From assembly GCA_947491755.1 (NCBI GenBank), contig CANLKV010000002.1, positions 868,001 to 932,000 on the forward strand: a stretch of DNA of 64,000 nucleotides. The letters are read 5' to 3'. This stretch comes from an uncultured Nonlabens sp. (GTDB lineage: Bacteria > Bacteroidota > Bacteroidia > Flavobacteriales > Flavobacteriaceae). How positions within the stretch are numbered: the first letter of the stretch is position 1; each line of letters starts with the position of its first letter. This document shows, piece after piece, positions 46,608-55,256 of the stretch. The notes under the pieces are model-generated. The model saw only the letters and a list, made by a program, of their open reading frames with translations. It was not told the origin of the DNA and searched no databases. The position numbers and the translations under genes were made by a program.

Positions 46608-46636
46608 CAAAAAAACCGCCAGTCGGCGGTTTTTAT
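46608..46636. terminator. Bidirectional terminator between convergent genes
   Basis: AAAAACCGCC, AGTC loop, GGCGGTTTTT. T-runs on both strands serve the DUF2306 gene (plus) and the MBL lipoprotein gene (minus), whose stops face each other here. Confidence 0.85.
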
Positions 46637-46651
46637 ATAACATGTAACATC

Positions 46652-47440
46652 TTAACGATTAGGGTACCACTCCATCCGTGTTACTTTAATATTTGGATTA
46701 GCATTCTCGATAAGTTGTTGGAATTTGTCCACGTCAGAAAGTCCTTGCGTGCCTCGATAGTGATATGGGATAACCTCTACTGGTGCAAAATCAAGAACAG
46801 CATCTGCCGCCTGCTCCACATCCATAGTATAGGGCAGGTTCATGCAAACCAGTGCCTTGTCTATATCTTTTAGGTTACGCATTTCCTCGATACCCTCTGT
46901 ATCGCCAGAAATATAGACCCGATACCCATCCTTTTCAATAACATAACCATTACCACGACCTTTTGGGTGGTTTTGTAAGCGACCCTCCGTTATATTATAC
47001 ATAGGTATAGCAGTAATGGAAAAATCATTTACAGATTGTGTATCGTCATTATTTAAAATGATCGAGTTAAATGCGTTACCCAGCTTGTCTGCTACCGCCT
47101 GTGGTGCAATCAATTGTGCATTGGTATTTGTAACGGCTTGCAAGGTTGCTGCATTGAGATGATCCCCATGAATATCGGTAACCAGTATCATATTTGCAGG
47201 TGGTAATGAATCAAAAACCGCAGCACCACCTACGGGATCTACATAGATTATTTGATCATCCCACTGCATGATAAAGGTGGCATGTGATATGGGAGTGATG
47301 GTTACATCTGGCACAATTGATTTCTCTGGATTGTTTTCATTAGTATTGTTGCTCGTCACATCTTTTTGATCAGCTATATTTTTACAAGAAAATAGTAGGA
47401 TAAACGCACATACTAATGGAATATGGAAAACACTTTTCAT
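46652..47440 (-). CDS. MBL-fold metallo-hydrolase lipoprotein
   Basis: A 262-residue protein with a lipoprotein signal (PLVCAFILLFSCKN; Cys about 19) and a metallo-beta-lactamase fold of the UlaG/L-ascorbate lactonase-like type. It has ISHATFIMQWDDQIIYVDPVGG (about 51-72), VTDIHGDHLNA (HxHxDH-like, first H replaced by D: TDIHGDH) near 88, YISGDTEGIEE near 170 and IPYHYRGTQG near 225. It is probably a periplasmic or outer-membrane hydrolase with unknown substrate. Confidence 0.85.
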   Translation of the reverse strand: MKSVFHIPLVCAFILLFSCKNIADQKDVTSNNTNENNPEKSIVPDVTITPISHATFIMQWDDQIIYVDPVGGAAVFDSLPPANMILVTDIHGDHLNAATLQAVTNTNAQLIAPQAVADKLGNAFNSIILNNDDTQSVNDFSITAIPMYNITEGRLQNHPKGRGNGYVIEKDGYRVYISGDTEGIEEMRNLKDIDKALVCMNLPYTMDVEQAADAVLDFAPVEVIPYHYRGTQGLSDVDKFQQLIENANPNIKVTRMEWYPNR

Positions 47441-47559
47441 TTAATCAGATTTTAGTGAAAGGTAGTTTTTACGGTCAAATCTAGAAGTTAAGGGTATGAC
47501 AAAGTTATCTATCCGCTTTAGCTAGAAAATGTTAACGATCCCGTACCATCAAAACACTT

Positions 47560-47567
47560 AATTTTGC
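47560..47567 (+). promoter_or_regulatory. Promoter -7 box of the trans-sulfuration gene
   Basis: TAATTTTG, an exact TAnnTTTG match, 18 nt before the ATG. Confidence 0.5.
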
Positions 47568-47585
47568 TTGTGAGAAACTATCTCT

Positions 47586-48743
47586 ATGAAAAAAAATAAG
47601 CACATAAATTATACCTGTGTTCATGCAGGGGAATTAAAAGACACCGTCTATAATGGAGCCACTGCTCCTATTTATACATCAACTACTTATGATTATCGTG
47701 GACCAGGTACCAACTTATATCCACGTTACTTTAACACGCCTAACCAGGTAGCCCTGGCCCAAAAAATGGCTGCCTTAGAACATACCGAGGCATCCTTGAT
47801 ATTTGGTAGTGGTATGGCAGCTATTAGTGCCGTGTTTATGGCATTTCTCAAGTCTGGTGACCATATTATAATGCAGCGTGCTATCTATGGCGGTACCTCA
47901 CATTTTGCAGCAGCCGAGTTTGACCGTGTGGGGATTACCTACACCATGCTGGAAAGCATAAATGAGGATACCCTCGCCGAAGCCATTCAGGAAAATACAA
48001 AAATGCTGTACATTGAGACGCCTAGCAACCCGCTGCTCGAGATTACAGATATAGAAAAGGTTTCCGCTTTCGCGAAAGCGAACTCCCTCATCACCGCGAT
48101 CGATAATACATTTGCCTCGCCTATCAATCAAAATCCTGCAGACTATGGCATCGATCTGATCATTCATAGCGCTACAAAATACCTGGGCGGACACAGTGAT
48201 ATTTGTGCAGGAACCGTAAGCGGATCGCAAGAACACATGGACCAGTTGTGGAAAACGGCTAAAAATTATGGCGGTAGCTTGAGTGATGTTACCGTACACT
48301 TGCTAGAACGCAGCATAAAAACATTAGGGCTGCGGGTCAAGCAACAGTCAAAAACGGCCAAGAAAATTGCTCGCTTTCTAGACAAACATCCCGACCTTAA
48401 AACAGTTAACTACCCTGGATTAAAATCGCATCCCGGTCATAAAATTGCAAAAAAGCAGATGCATGCCTATGGCGGTATGATGTCTTTTGAACTGAAAGCC
48501 CATATAAATCACCACGAGTTTCTTGAGGAATTACAGGTGATCAAACCCGCCTTGAGCCTTGCGGGTGTAGAATCAACCATCCTATCCCCTAGCCTCACCT
48601 CGCACAGTCTTATGACTCCACAGGAACGTGCAGAGCAGGGAATAAACGATAGATTGCTACGCTTGTCTGTAGGTATTGAAGAGTTCAATATCTTGGTAGA
48701 CGATATAGAGCAGGCACTAGAAAAAAGCAGGAAAAGAAAATAA
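47586..48743 (+). CDS. PLP-dependent trans-sulfuration enzyme (cystathionine synthase/lyase family)
   Basis: A 385-residue member of the Cys/Met metabolism PLP family. It shows TAPIYTSTTYDYRG, YPRYFNTPNQVALAQKMAALE (the Y-R pair that contacts PLP phosphate of the neighbour subunit), FGSGMAAISAVF, the aspartate in AIDNTFASP (about 185) and the PLP lysine in HSATKYLGGHSD (about 205). It could be cystathionine gamma-synthase, gamma-lyase or methionine gamma-lyase; sequence alone does not decide. The palindrome at 48066-48079 encodes AFAKA. It is 2 nt upstream of bshB1. Confidence 0.88.
   Translation: MKKNKHINYTCVHAGELKDTVYNGATAPIYTSTTYDYRGPGTNLYPRYFNTPNQVALAQKMAALEHTEASLIFGSGMAAISAVFMAFLKSGDHIIMQRAIYGGTSHFAAAEFDRVGITYTMLESINEDTLAEAIQENTKMLYIETPSNPLLEITDIEKVSAFAKANSLITAIDNTFASPINQNPADYGIDLIIHSATKYLGGHSDICAGTVSGSQEHMDQLWKTAKNYGGSLSDVTVHLLERSIKTLGLRVKQQSKTAKKIARFLDKHPDLKTVNYPGLKSHPGHKIAKKQMHAYGGMMSFELKAHINHHEFLEELQVIKPALSLAGVESTILSPSLTSHSLMTPQERAEQGINDRLLRLSVGIEEFNILVDDIEQALEKSRKRK
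48066..48079. repeat. 14-bp dispersed palindrome, copy 10 (inside trans-sulfuration gene)
   Basis: Exact GCTTTCGCGAAAGC, 16 bp with flanking C and G, read as AFAKA. Confidence 0.9.
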
Positions 48744-48745
48744 GC

Positions 48746-49465
48746 ATGATAAAATTAGACATACTCGCTATAGGAGCGCATCCAGATGATGTAGAATTGA
48801 GCTGTGCTGGTGTACTGGCAAAAGAAGCTGCCGCTGGAAAAAAGATAGGAATACTGGATTTGACCCGTGGGGAACTAGGCACGAGAGGCACGCCAGAAAT
48901 ACGGGATCGAGAGGCCGCAAATGCGGCAGAAGTACTGGGTGTATGTATTAGAGAAAACCTAGGTTTTGCAGATGGCTTTTTTTACAATGACAAGGCGCAT
49001 CAACTTGAAATTATTAAAGTGCTGCGCAAATACCGGCCAGAGCTTGTGATATGTAACGCTATAAAAGACCGCCACCCAGATCATGCAAAAGGCTCTGACC
49101 TAGCTAGTGTAAGTTGTTTTCTATCTGGATTGCGTAAGATAGAAACTACACTAGACGGACAGCCACAAGAATCATGGCGCCCAGCACTGGTGTATCATTA
49201 CATACAGTGGCAAGATATGGATCCAGATATTGTGGTAGACATCAGCGGATTTATGGATGTAAAGATTGATAGCGTCAAAGCGTACAAATCGCAATTTTTT
49301 GATCCTGAGAGCGATGAGCCAGCGACACCTATAAGTAGCAATAACTTTTTTGAATCCATACGCTATCGCGCGGCAAATCTGGGTCGATTGATTAATACAG
49401 ATCATGCAGAGGGTTTTATGGTAGAGCGATACCCGGCTGTAAATAGTTTGTTCGATTTGATATAA
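48746..49465 (+). CDS. bshB1: Bacillithiol biosynthesis deacetylase
   Basis: BshB1 hydrolyses N-acetylglucosaminyl-malate to GlcN-malate, the second step of bacillithiol synthesis. The 239-residue LmbE-like zinc hydrolase has AIGAHPDDVELSCAG (HPDD metal site, residues 8-22), the conserved DLTRGELGTRGTPEIRDREA and DRHPDHAKGSDLA (catalytic H, about 109-121). It directly follows the sulfur-amino-acid enzyme, suggesting coordinated supply of cysteine for bacillithiol. ATG at 48746. Confidence 0.94.
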   Translation: MIKLDILAIGAHPDDVELSCAGVLAKEAAAGKKIGILDLTRGELGTRGTPEIRDREAANAAEVLGVCIRENLGFADGFFYNDKAHQLEIIKVLRKYRPELVICNAIKDRHPDHAKGSDLASVSCFLSGLRKIETTLDGQPQESWRPALVYHYIQWQDMDPDIVVDISGFMDVKIDSVKAYKSQFFDPESDEPATPISSNNFFESIRYRAANLGRLINTDHAEGFMVERYPAVNSLFDLI

Positions 49466-49481
49466 ATTCTATCAAAAAATA

Positions 49482-49511
49482 TTTGCCAGTTTGAGAAATG
49501 TCTTAAATTTG
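49482..49511 (+). promoter_or_regulatory. tRNA-His promoter
   Basis: TTTG at 49482-49485 and TAAATTTG at 49504-49511, separated by 18 bp. Confidence 0.65.
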
Positions 49512-49574
49512 CATCCGCTTATCAGCGAGTGGTTGAATTCTTGAGATCCACTTTAATAAAACTCACATTGATAT

Positions 49575-49649
49575 GGTGGTTGTAGCTCAGCTGGTTAGAG
49601 CGCTGGTTTGTGGTGCCGGAAGTCGCGGGTTCGAATCCCGTCTTCCACC
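49575..49649 (+). tRNA. tRNA-His (GTG anticodon)
   Basis: Cloverleaf with D-arm GCTC/GAGC, anticodon loop TTGTGGT (GTG) and T-arm loop TTCGAAT. The G at 49575 is the extra G-1 paired with C73, which is diagnostic of tRNA-His. In the acceptor stem the pairs 5-68 and 6-67 are both T-T, which is unusual. CCA is not encoded. A terminator follows. Confidence 0.9.
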
Positions 49650-49652
49650 CTT

Positions 49653-49685
49653 AAAAGTCCCTGGATTATTCTAGGGACTTTTTTT
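49653..49685 (+). terminator. Terminator of tRNA-His
   Basis: AAAAGTCCCTGG with CTAGGGACTTTT (one G-T pair) around ATTATT, then more T. Confidence 0.88.
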
Positions 49686-49689
49686 ATGC

Positions 49690-50130
49690 GCTGCAGTTAC
49701 CGCCATTTCCTCCAGTCGGACAAGAGATTAAGTACTATTGTAGAAAGGTGTTTCTATCATTCTTTACTCTTAAAAGAATTTCTAAAAATTCTATTGGCTT
49801 CTCGTTTACTCCCCTTGATTGATTTATCAAACGGTTGATTGAGAAAACAACCTCCGGTTTTGACTAACTATCCTTGCTTAAAATGATCAAAAAAAATATC
49901 GAGCAACCACAATCTGACGTTTTCAAGCATTTTATTGACCTATTTAGCCCATAATTTTGATAGGATTAAGTAGGTTTTTGCCTACTTTTTCGTTAAAACT
50001 CTTAATAAATTACAACAATTTCATCTTTGCATAAAACACAGCAAAAGCAGGTTATTATTGCGTTTAAACTATTTTAAAATATCAATCACCTATAAAGAAG
50101 CAATAAAAAGTTAAGGTATTATTAAAAAAG
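49690..50130. other. Non-coding stretch between tRNA-His and the M57 protease gene
   Basis: AT-rich, with no convincing reading frame on either strand and no hairpin-T terminator. It probably contains only upstream DNA of the M57 gene. Confidence 0.5.
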
Positions 50131-50163
50131 TTTGGTTTTCAGAAATAAAAAATCCTACATTTA
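50131..50163 (+). promoter_or_regulatory. Promoter of the M57 protease gene
   Basis: TTTGG at 50131-50135 and TACATTTA at 50156-50163 (last base off consensus), separated by 20 bp; about 55 nt before the ATG. Confidence 0.5.
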
Positions 50164-50218
50164 AAAATCTCGAGATTAGTATTTTTTATACGAACAGAAC
50201 CATTAAACAACTATCTAA

Positions 50219-51049
50219 ATGAAAACTACATTTTTCAAAAAGTCCTTTTTAGGACTATCAGCCTGTGCTTTAATTTTCACCGCTTGTGAGAAAGAAGAAA
50301 ATTTCGAGGAAGTAAATCAAAAATCTGACCTAGCGCTAGCTAAGGAATATGCACAGGAAATAGGATATCATCCAGATGATATTTCTATTAATGATTTTTT
50401 GTTGCCGGATGGCACTACAGAAGAACGTATTTATATCGAGGATGATATTGCCTTACCAGAGGTTGATTTTTATGCCTTGGAAAACATGAATTCTATAGCA
50501 AAACAATACCGCACCAGTAATCTGGTAACTGGTAGCAATCGCACTATAGATATTATAGGATATACAGGAGGCTCTCAAGGCCTTAACAATACCCAGCGCA
50601 CTGCGTTGCAATGGGCAGTAAATAATTACAATCGATTGAGTGGAGTAAGCTTAAACTTTAGACTGACCTTCGGCACCAACTATCAAGATAAAGATATGGT
50701 CATCTATAGAAACCCTAGTGATAATCGCACGGGCGGTTCTGCAGGATTTCCGTCTAACGGACGTCCTAATAAATTTATCCAGCTTTGGACGGGAATGGAT
50801 AATCAGAACACTAACGTTAACGAGCACGTTATTACTCACGAGATAGGGCACTCAATCGGTTTTCGTCACAGCGATTACTTCTCTAGACAGAGTTGTGGTC
50901 AAAATAGTAACGAGGGGGGTGATAGAATACGTGTTGCAGGTACCCCTAGCGGCTTTGATTCTACCAGCCTGATGAATGCTTGTTTTTCCCTTTCAACTAA
51001 TGGAGAGTTTAACGGCAACGACGTCACTGCCTTAAGAGCTATGTACTAA
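50219..51049 (+). CDS. M57-type (HEIGH) zinc metalloprotease, lipoprotein
   Basis: A 276-residue protein with a lipoprotein signal (FLGLSACALIFTACEKEE; Cys about 23). The catalytic site is VITHEIGHSIGFRHSDYF (HExxHxxGxxH, about residues 203-217), the metzincin-like motif of the dual-action HEIGH peptidase family. Upstream AALQWAVNNYNRLSGVSLNFRL fits the usual fold. It is predicted to be periplasmic or surface exposed. Own promoter and terminator. Confidence 0.9.
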   Translation: MKTTFFKKSFLGLSACALIFTACEKEENFEEVNQKSDLALAKEYAQEIGYHPDDISINDFLLPDGTTEERIYIEDDIALPEVDFYALENMNSIAKQYRTSNLVTGSNRTIDIIGYTGGSQGLNNTQRTALQWAVNNYNRLSGVSLNFRLTFGTNYQDKDMVIYRNPSDNRTGGSAGFPSNGRPNKFIQLWTGMDNQNTNVNEHVITHEIGHSIGFRHSDYFSRQSCGQNSNEGGDRIRVAGTPSGFDSTSLMNACFSLSTNGEFNGNDVTALRAMY

Positions 51050-51073
51050 AAAACTGGAGATTTATTGATTGAT

Positions 51074-51113
51074 GGAGCCCCCTACAAATGGTATTTGTAA
51101 GGGGCTTTTTTAA
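51074..51113 (+). terminator. Terminator of the M57 protease gene
   Basis: A long stem: AGCCCC.TACAAAT pairs with ATTTGTA.GGGGCT (one mismatch in 14), loop GGT, then six T. Confidence 0.88.
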
Positions 51114-51631
51114 TACTTCATTGTGGCATGTATCGGACAGTCCATAAACCTTGTTCTACCATTAAGAAAAGCCAGCTCGATTATAAAATGCGCACCCACA
51201 AGGGTACCCCCTAGCTTTTCAATTAATTGTGAAGCAGCAATGGCCGTCCCGCCAGTGGCTAGCACATCGTCGTGCAACAATACGCGACTACCCATAGGGA
51301 ATGCTTCCTGCTGGATTTCTACAGTATCTTCTCCATATTCCAGCGCATAGGATTGTGAAACTACCGCTCCTGGTAACTTGCAAGGTTTACGTACCATTAC
51401 AAAAGAGGCGTCTATTGCATCTGCCAGTAACGGCCCCAGTAAAAACCCGCGTGCCTCGACACCCACGACCACATCAATAGACTTGTTCTTAAAGTGGGAT
51501 GCGACCTGTGCGGTTAATGCTTTTATCGCTTTCGCGGAAGCGAACAATGGAGCTATATCTTTAAATACAATCCCCTTTTTAGGAAAGTCAGGAATATCGC
51601 GCACTAATTTTTTAAAATCTTCTTCTTTCAT
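51110..51631 (-). CDS. apt: Adenine phosphoribosyltransferase
   Basis: Apt converts adenine and PRPP to AMP (purine salvage). The 173-residue protein has DIPDFPKKGIVFKDIAPLFA at the start, VVGVEARGFLLGPLLADA (about 57-74), VRKPCKLPGAV, and the PRPP motif RVLLHDDVLATGGTAIAA (about 122-139). A one-mismatch dispersed palindrome at 51528-51541 encodes ASAKA near residue 33. ATG at 51631. Confidence 0.95.
   Translation of the reverse strand: MKEEDFKKLVRDIPDFPKKGIVFKDIAPLFASAKAIKALTAQVASHFKNKSIDVVVGVEARGFLLGPLLADAIDASFVMVRKPCKLPGAVVSQSYALEYGEDTVEIQQEAFPMGSRVLLHDDVLATGGTAIAASQLIEKLGGTLVGAHFIIELAFLNGRTRFMDCPIHATMKY
51528..51541. repeat. Dispersed palindrome, variant (inside apt)
   Basis: GCTTTCGCGGAAGC, one base from the exact form; read as ASAKA in apt, the same frame as AFAKA elsewhere. 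Confidence 0.7.
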
Positions 51632-51682
51632 TGCAGAAAGATATAAAAGCGCGTAGTTTCATAACAAAAAAGCATCCTAATT

Positions 51683-53521
51683 ATGAAATTACTGATACCG
51701 CTATTATTGCTAGTTACACTAGCAGCAGCACAACAGCCCACCACGTCGACTATCGAGAAGGCAACCGTATACTTATCTGGCGCAAAAATTACTCGCAGCG
51801 CTAGCTTTAATGTGGTAAGTGGAGAAAACAAGATACAGTTGAGCAACTTATCTCCTAATATTGATGAGAGCAGTGTGCAGGTTTTTGATCTAGACGGTAT
51901 GCGATTGCTAGGGATAAATTATGATATAAAACAATCCGATGAAAAGTTTAAAACAGATGCGTTTGTATCCATTCAAAAACGTATTGACTCGACTACTCTT
52001 GCTATAGAGGGTATTGAGGGCCGGCTGGCAGGTCTTAATGAAGAGTTATTACTGCTGCAGTCCAATCGCAATTTAAATAGTAAAGAAACTGGACTGAGTC
52101 TAGAACAAATAAAAAGTTTTGGGAGTTATTATAAAGAACGTACAGAAGATATCGTGATCCAGCGAACGTCACTTAATAATACTTTACAAGATTTGATGAC
52201 AAAAAAACAAAATTTATTGTCAGATCAACGTCAACTGGACCCTAGCGCAAATGACCGTCAAGGCTCGCTGCAACTTAAACTGTATAGCAGATCGAACAAA
52301 CGGGTATCGATACAATTATCTTATAACGTATCTCAAGCGGGCTGGATACCTATATATGATATTATAGCACAAGGCACAGGTGATTCTGTGACACTAGATT
52401 TTAAAGGGCAGATTTATCAGCAAACCGGTAGCGATTGGAACAATGTAGCTGTTACCCTATCAACGGGAGATCCTAATGTAGATAATACAAAGCCAGAGCT
52501 GGAAGAAAAAAGATTGCGTTTTGTCAATTCTTATTCCAATTATAAAGCAACAACCAGATCCAACAAAAAATACAACCCTACTGTAAAAACAGTTCGCGGT
52601 AAAATAACAGATATGGATGGTTCACCCATTCTAGGTGCTACGGTAACGGTAGAGGGGACTAATCAATCGGTAACTACAGATTTTGACGGGAATTATGCCA
52701 TAGATGTTAAAAACGGCAAGGCCTTGCGCATCAATTATGCAGGATACGGTGTAACAAGAGTCCCTATTTATGCCAGTGTGATTAATGAAACACTTACCTC
52801 TTCTCTGGATGCGGTGGTTGTCTCTGGGTACAAAGCAAATAGCGTTAGAATGGATAATATGGAAATGGAGGCTATGGAGGTACCCGCAGTACCGTCGATT
52901 GTGGTGGAGGATAATATCGCTAGTAGAACCTACACCCTACCCTTGACTTATTCGATTCCATCTGCAGATGGAACAACAGATGTAAGTATATCAAGTAATA
53001 ATGTGGCTAGCACATTTGAGTATTACACCGCTCCTGTTATTAATGAGAACGTATTTTTAACGGCTATACTCAAGGGGTATGAATCCCTCAATCTAGTACC
53101 TGGTGAGGCAAATATCTATTTTGACGGATCGTATAATGGTAAAATTTACTTTGACACAGATACCACAGAGGAAGACTTAACAATAAGTCTGGGAGTAGAT
53201 CCACAAATAACCGTGGAACGTAAAGAATTAACAGACCGTCAAAGTACGAGCTTTCTAGGGTCCAACAGAATTATAGAAAAACGCTATGAAATAACGCTAA
53301 AGAATAATCGCAAAAGCCCGGTGGTTGTAAAATTACAAGATCGCATCCCTGTGAGCAGCGATGAAGAGATAAAAGTGGATGATGTAGAAACCGGTACCGC
53401 AACGGTGGATAAAAGTAATATTTTGACCTGGATGGTGAACCTAGCCACAGCAGAGCAAGTTAAAAAAACATTCAGCTACCGAGTCAAATATCCGAAAGGA
53501 AGACGTATAAATTTAAACTAG
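51683..53521 (+). CDS. DUF4139/MuiA-like protein with inserted carboxypeptidase-regulatory-like domain
   Basis: A 612-residue secreted protein: a signal peptide (KLLIPLLLLVTLAAAQQ), an N-terminal DUF4140-like part (TVYLSGAKITRSASFNVVSGENKIQLSNLSP), a coiled coil (about 95-180), then DUF4139 (LSYNVSQAGWIPIYDIIAQG through PKGRRINLN). Within DUF4139, about residues 298-380, sits a complete CarboxypepD-reg-like domain (VRGKITDMDGSPILGATVTVEGTN, TDFDGNYAIDV) ending in DAVVVSGYKANS, which resembles the N-terminal part of SusC-type TonB-dependent transporters. The function is unknown. Confidence 0.85.
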   Translation: MKLLIPLLLLVTLAAAQQPTTSTIEKATVYLSGAKITRSASFNVVSGENKIQLSNLSPNIDESSVQVFDLDGMRLLGINYDIKQSDEKFKTDAFVSIQKRIDSTTLAIEGIEGRLAGLNEELLLLQSNRNLNSKETGLSLEQIKSFGSYYKERTEDIVIQRTSLNNTLQDLMTKKQNLLSDQRQLDPSANDRQGSLQLKLYSRSNKRVSIQLSYNVSQAGWIPIYDIIAQGTGDSVTLDFKGQIYQQTGSDWNNVAVTLSTGDPNVDNTKPELEEKRLRFVNSYSNYKATTRSNKKYNPTVKTVRGKITDMDGSPILGATVTVEGTNQSVTTDFDGNYAIDVKNGKALRINYAGYGVTRVPIYASVINETLTSSLDAVVVSGYKANSVRMDNMEMEAMEVPAVPSIVVEDNIASRTYTLPLTYSIPSADGTTDVSISSNNVASTFEYYTAPVINENVFLTAILKGYESLNLVPGEANIYFDGSYNGKIYFDTDTTEEDLTISLGVDPQITVERKELTDRQSTSFLGSNRIIEKRYEITLKNNRKSPVVVKLQDRIPVSSDEEIKVDDVETGTATVDKSNILTWMVNLATAEQVKKTFSYRVKYPKGRRINLN

Positions 53522-53551
53522 CATAAAAGGCCTCAAAGAAGCAGAGAAAGA

Positions 53552-53582
53552 TTTGGGGTTTTTAAAAATAGACTTATATTTG
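53552..53582 (+). promoter_or_regulatory. tRNA-Arg promoter
   Basis: TTTGG at 53552-53556 and TATATTTG at 53575-53582 with an 18-bp spacer, a near-ideal Bacteroidota promoter. Confidence 0.75.
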
Positions 53583-53615
53583 CACCCGCTAACGCAGCAT
53601 TGCTGCTAGCAAAAT

Positions 53616-53689
53616 GGCCTCGTGGCGCAACTGAATAGCGCACTTGATTACGGCTCAAGAGGTTACAGGTTTGAATCCTGTCGAGGTCA
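53616..53689 (+). tRNA. tRNA-Arg (ACG anticodon)
   Basis: The acceptor stem GGCCTCG/CGAGGTC pairs fully (one G-T), D-arm GCGC/GCGC, anticodon loop TTACGGC (ACG), T-arm ACAGG/CCTGT with loop TTTGAAT. No CCA encoded. It lies just before an integrase gene and is the likely integration target. Confidence 0.93.
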
Positions 53690-53818
53690 CTTTAGTCATT
53701 GCAAAATGACAACAAAGCCACGCAATCACTATGATTTGCGTGGTTTTCTGGTTTTTAGACCAACATTTGAAATGAAACGATTTGCTTCTATATGGTAGCT
53801 AATCGTCAGTTAATTTTC

Positions 53819-53843
53819 AAAGTGTCAGTTGAACTGACACTTT
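53819..53843. repeat. Perfect inverted repeat between tRNA-Arg and integrase
   Basis: AAAGTGTCAGTT, one central G, AACTGACACTTT: 12-bp perfect arms. The GTCAGTT core occurs a third time at 53805. No T-run follows. It may be a recombinase or excisionase binding site or an integrase operator. Confidence 0.55.
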
Positions 53844-53921
53844 CAAGAAAAGCTTTGAAATACTTGCTATAGTTGATTTGACATTCGTCAAGACGATTTG
53901 TATAATCTAAAGACGACAACT

Positions 53922-55175
53922 ATGCGGTCAACAAACACATTCTCAATTCTCTTTTGGGCAGACCAAAAGAACGCCACAGATGGCGAAGCTCTGGTTTATG
54001 CCAGAATCACGGTAAACCAAAAACGAGCTAACATCAGTTTAAAAAGACGAGTGCCGGTAAAACTTTGGGACCCTAAGAAAAACCGAAGTAAGGGTAACTC
54101 TGCAGAAGCTCGCCAACTCAATCAGTATATCGACCAGACTTACACTAAGCTCTTCCAGATATACCAAGACTTAAAATTTCAAGAAAAATTGATAACGGCC
54201 AAGCTCATAAAAGCCCACTACACAGGCGAGAACGAGCAATCCAAATCACTTCAAAACCTCATCGCCTATCACAGTAAAAAAATTGAAAATACTCTAGCAA
54301 AGGGAACGATTAGAAACTTCGGAGTGACCGAAAACTACCTCAACAGATTTCTCAACAAAGTCAAGAAAACAACCGATATCTATTTAAAAGAGCTCGATTA
54401 TAAATTCCTGTGCGACTTCGAAAATTACTTAGCCAATTACTGGCCAGCTGGTCATCCAAAAGCCTTAAGCCAGAATACTATAATGAAGCATATTCAACGT
54501 TTACGTAAAATAGTAACGTTGGCTTATCATATGGAATGGATTCCACGGGACCCATTTGTAAGATGGAAACCAGTTTACGAGAAGAAGCAACGTGAGTTCC
54601 TTTCTGAAAATGAGCTTTCCAATATGGAAAACTTTCAGTTTTCTATCGAACGCCTGGACAGAGTGCGTGACTTATTTGTGTTTAGCTGCTACACCGGTAT
54701 CAGCTATGTGGATATAATGAATTTGACAGAAGATAATTTGGTGCTTGGTATGGATGGCGGAAATTGGATATATACCAAACGTCAAAAAACAAAATCTTCA
54801 GTCAAAGTCCCGTTACTTGGAAAAGCAGAAGAAATCATTTCTAAATATGAAGGGCATCCTATGACAGAAGTAACAGGAACACTTTTGCCAGTAATCACTA
54901 ATGAGAAATTGAACGTGTATCTAAAGGAAGTTGCTCACTATGTTGGTATAACTAAAAATCTAACGTTTCATATGGCACGCCATACCTTTGCAACTACCAT
55001 AACGCTTTCCAATGGTGTTCCTATAGAAACGGTATCAAAACTCTTAGGACATAGTAAAATTGCTACTACTCAAATTTATGCTCGAGTACTCGAGCATAAG
55101 GTTAGCAATGATATGGATATCTTGAAAAACAAGTTGTTGAAGAATAAAAATGAACGCATTAAAAAAGCAGACTAA
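53922..55175 (+). CDS. Tyrosine recombinase/integrase of a genomic island
   Basis: A 417-residue site-specific recombinase of the Bacteroidota mobile-element type. The N-terminal arm-binding domain (FSILFWADQKNATDGEALVYARITVNQKRA), a SAM-like core-binding domain (about 105-205), and the catalytic domain with R in RVRDLFVFSCYTGISYVD, HMARHTFAT (HxxR), LLGHSKIATTQIYARV (H and the nucleophile Y) are complete. I chose ATG at 53922; a TTG at 53898 would add 8 residues. It lies 233 nt after tRNA-Arg and leads a copper-handling module. Confidence 0.9.
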   Translation: MRSTNTFSILFWADQKNATDGEALVYARITVNQKRANISLKRRVPVKLWDPKKNRSKGNSAEARQLNQYIDQTYTKLFQIYQDLKFQEKLITAKLIKAHYTGENEQSKSLQNLIAYHSKKIENTLAKGTIRNFGVTENYLNRFLNKVKKTTDIYLKELDYKFLCDFENYLANYWPAGHPKALSQNTIMKHIQRLRKIVTLAYHMEWIPRDPFVRWKPVYEKKQREFLSENELSNMENFQFSIERLDRVRDLFVFSCYTGISYVDIMNLTEDNLVLGMDGGNWIYTKRQKTKSSVKVPLLGKAEEIISKYEGHPMTEVTGTLLPVITNEKLNVYLKEVAHYVGITKNLTFHMARHTFATTITLSNGVPIETVSKLLGHSKIATTQIYARVLEHKVSNDMDILKNKLLKNKNERIKKAD

Positions 55176-55242
55176 TAACCAAATTTATACTTTCAAGAAG
55201 CATTCTAAATAAGAAAGTACAACAAATTATATCAAATTTTAT

Positions 55243-55250
55243 TATTTTTG
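55243..55250 (+). promoter_or_regulatory. Promoter -7 box of the HYC_CC_PP gene
   Basis: TATTTTTG matches TAnnTTTG, 7 nt before the ATG at 55257, implying a nearly leaderless transcript. Confidence 0.4.
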
Positions 55251-55256
55251 TACTTA

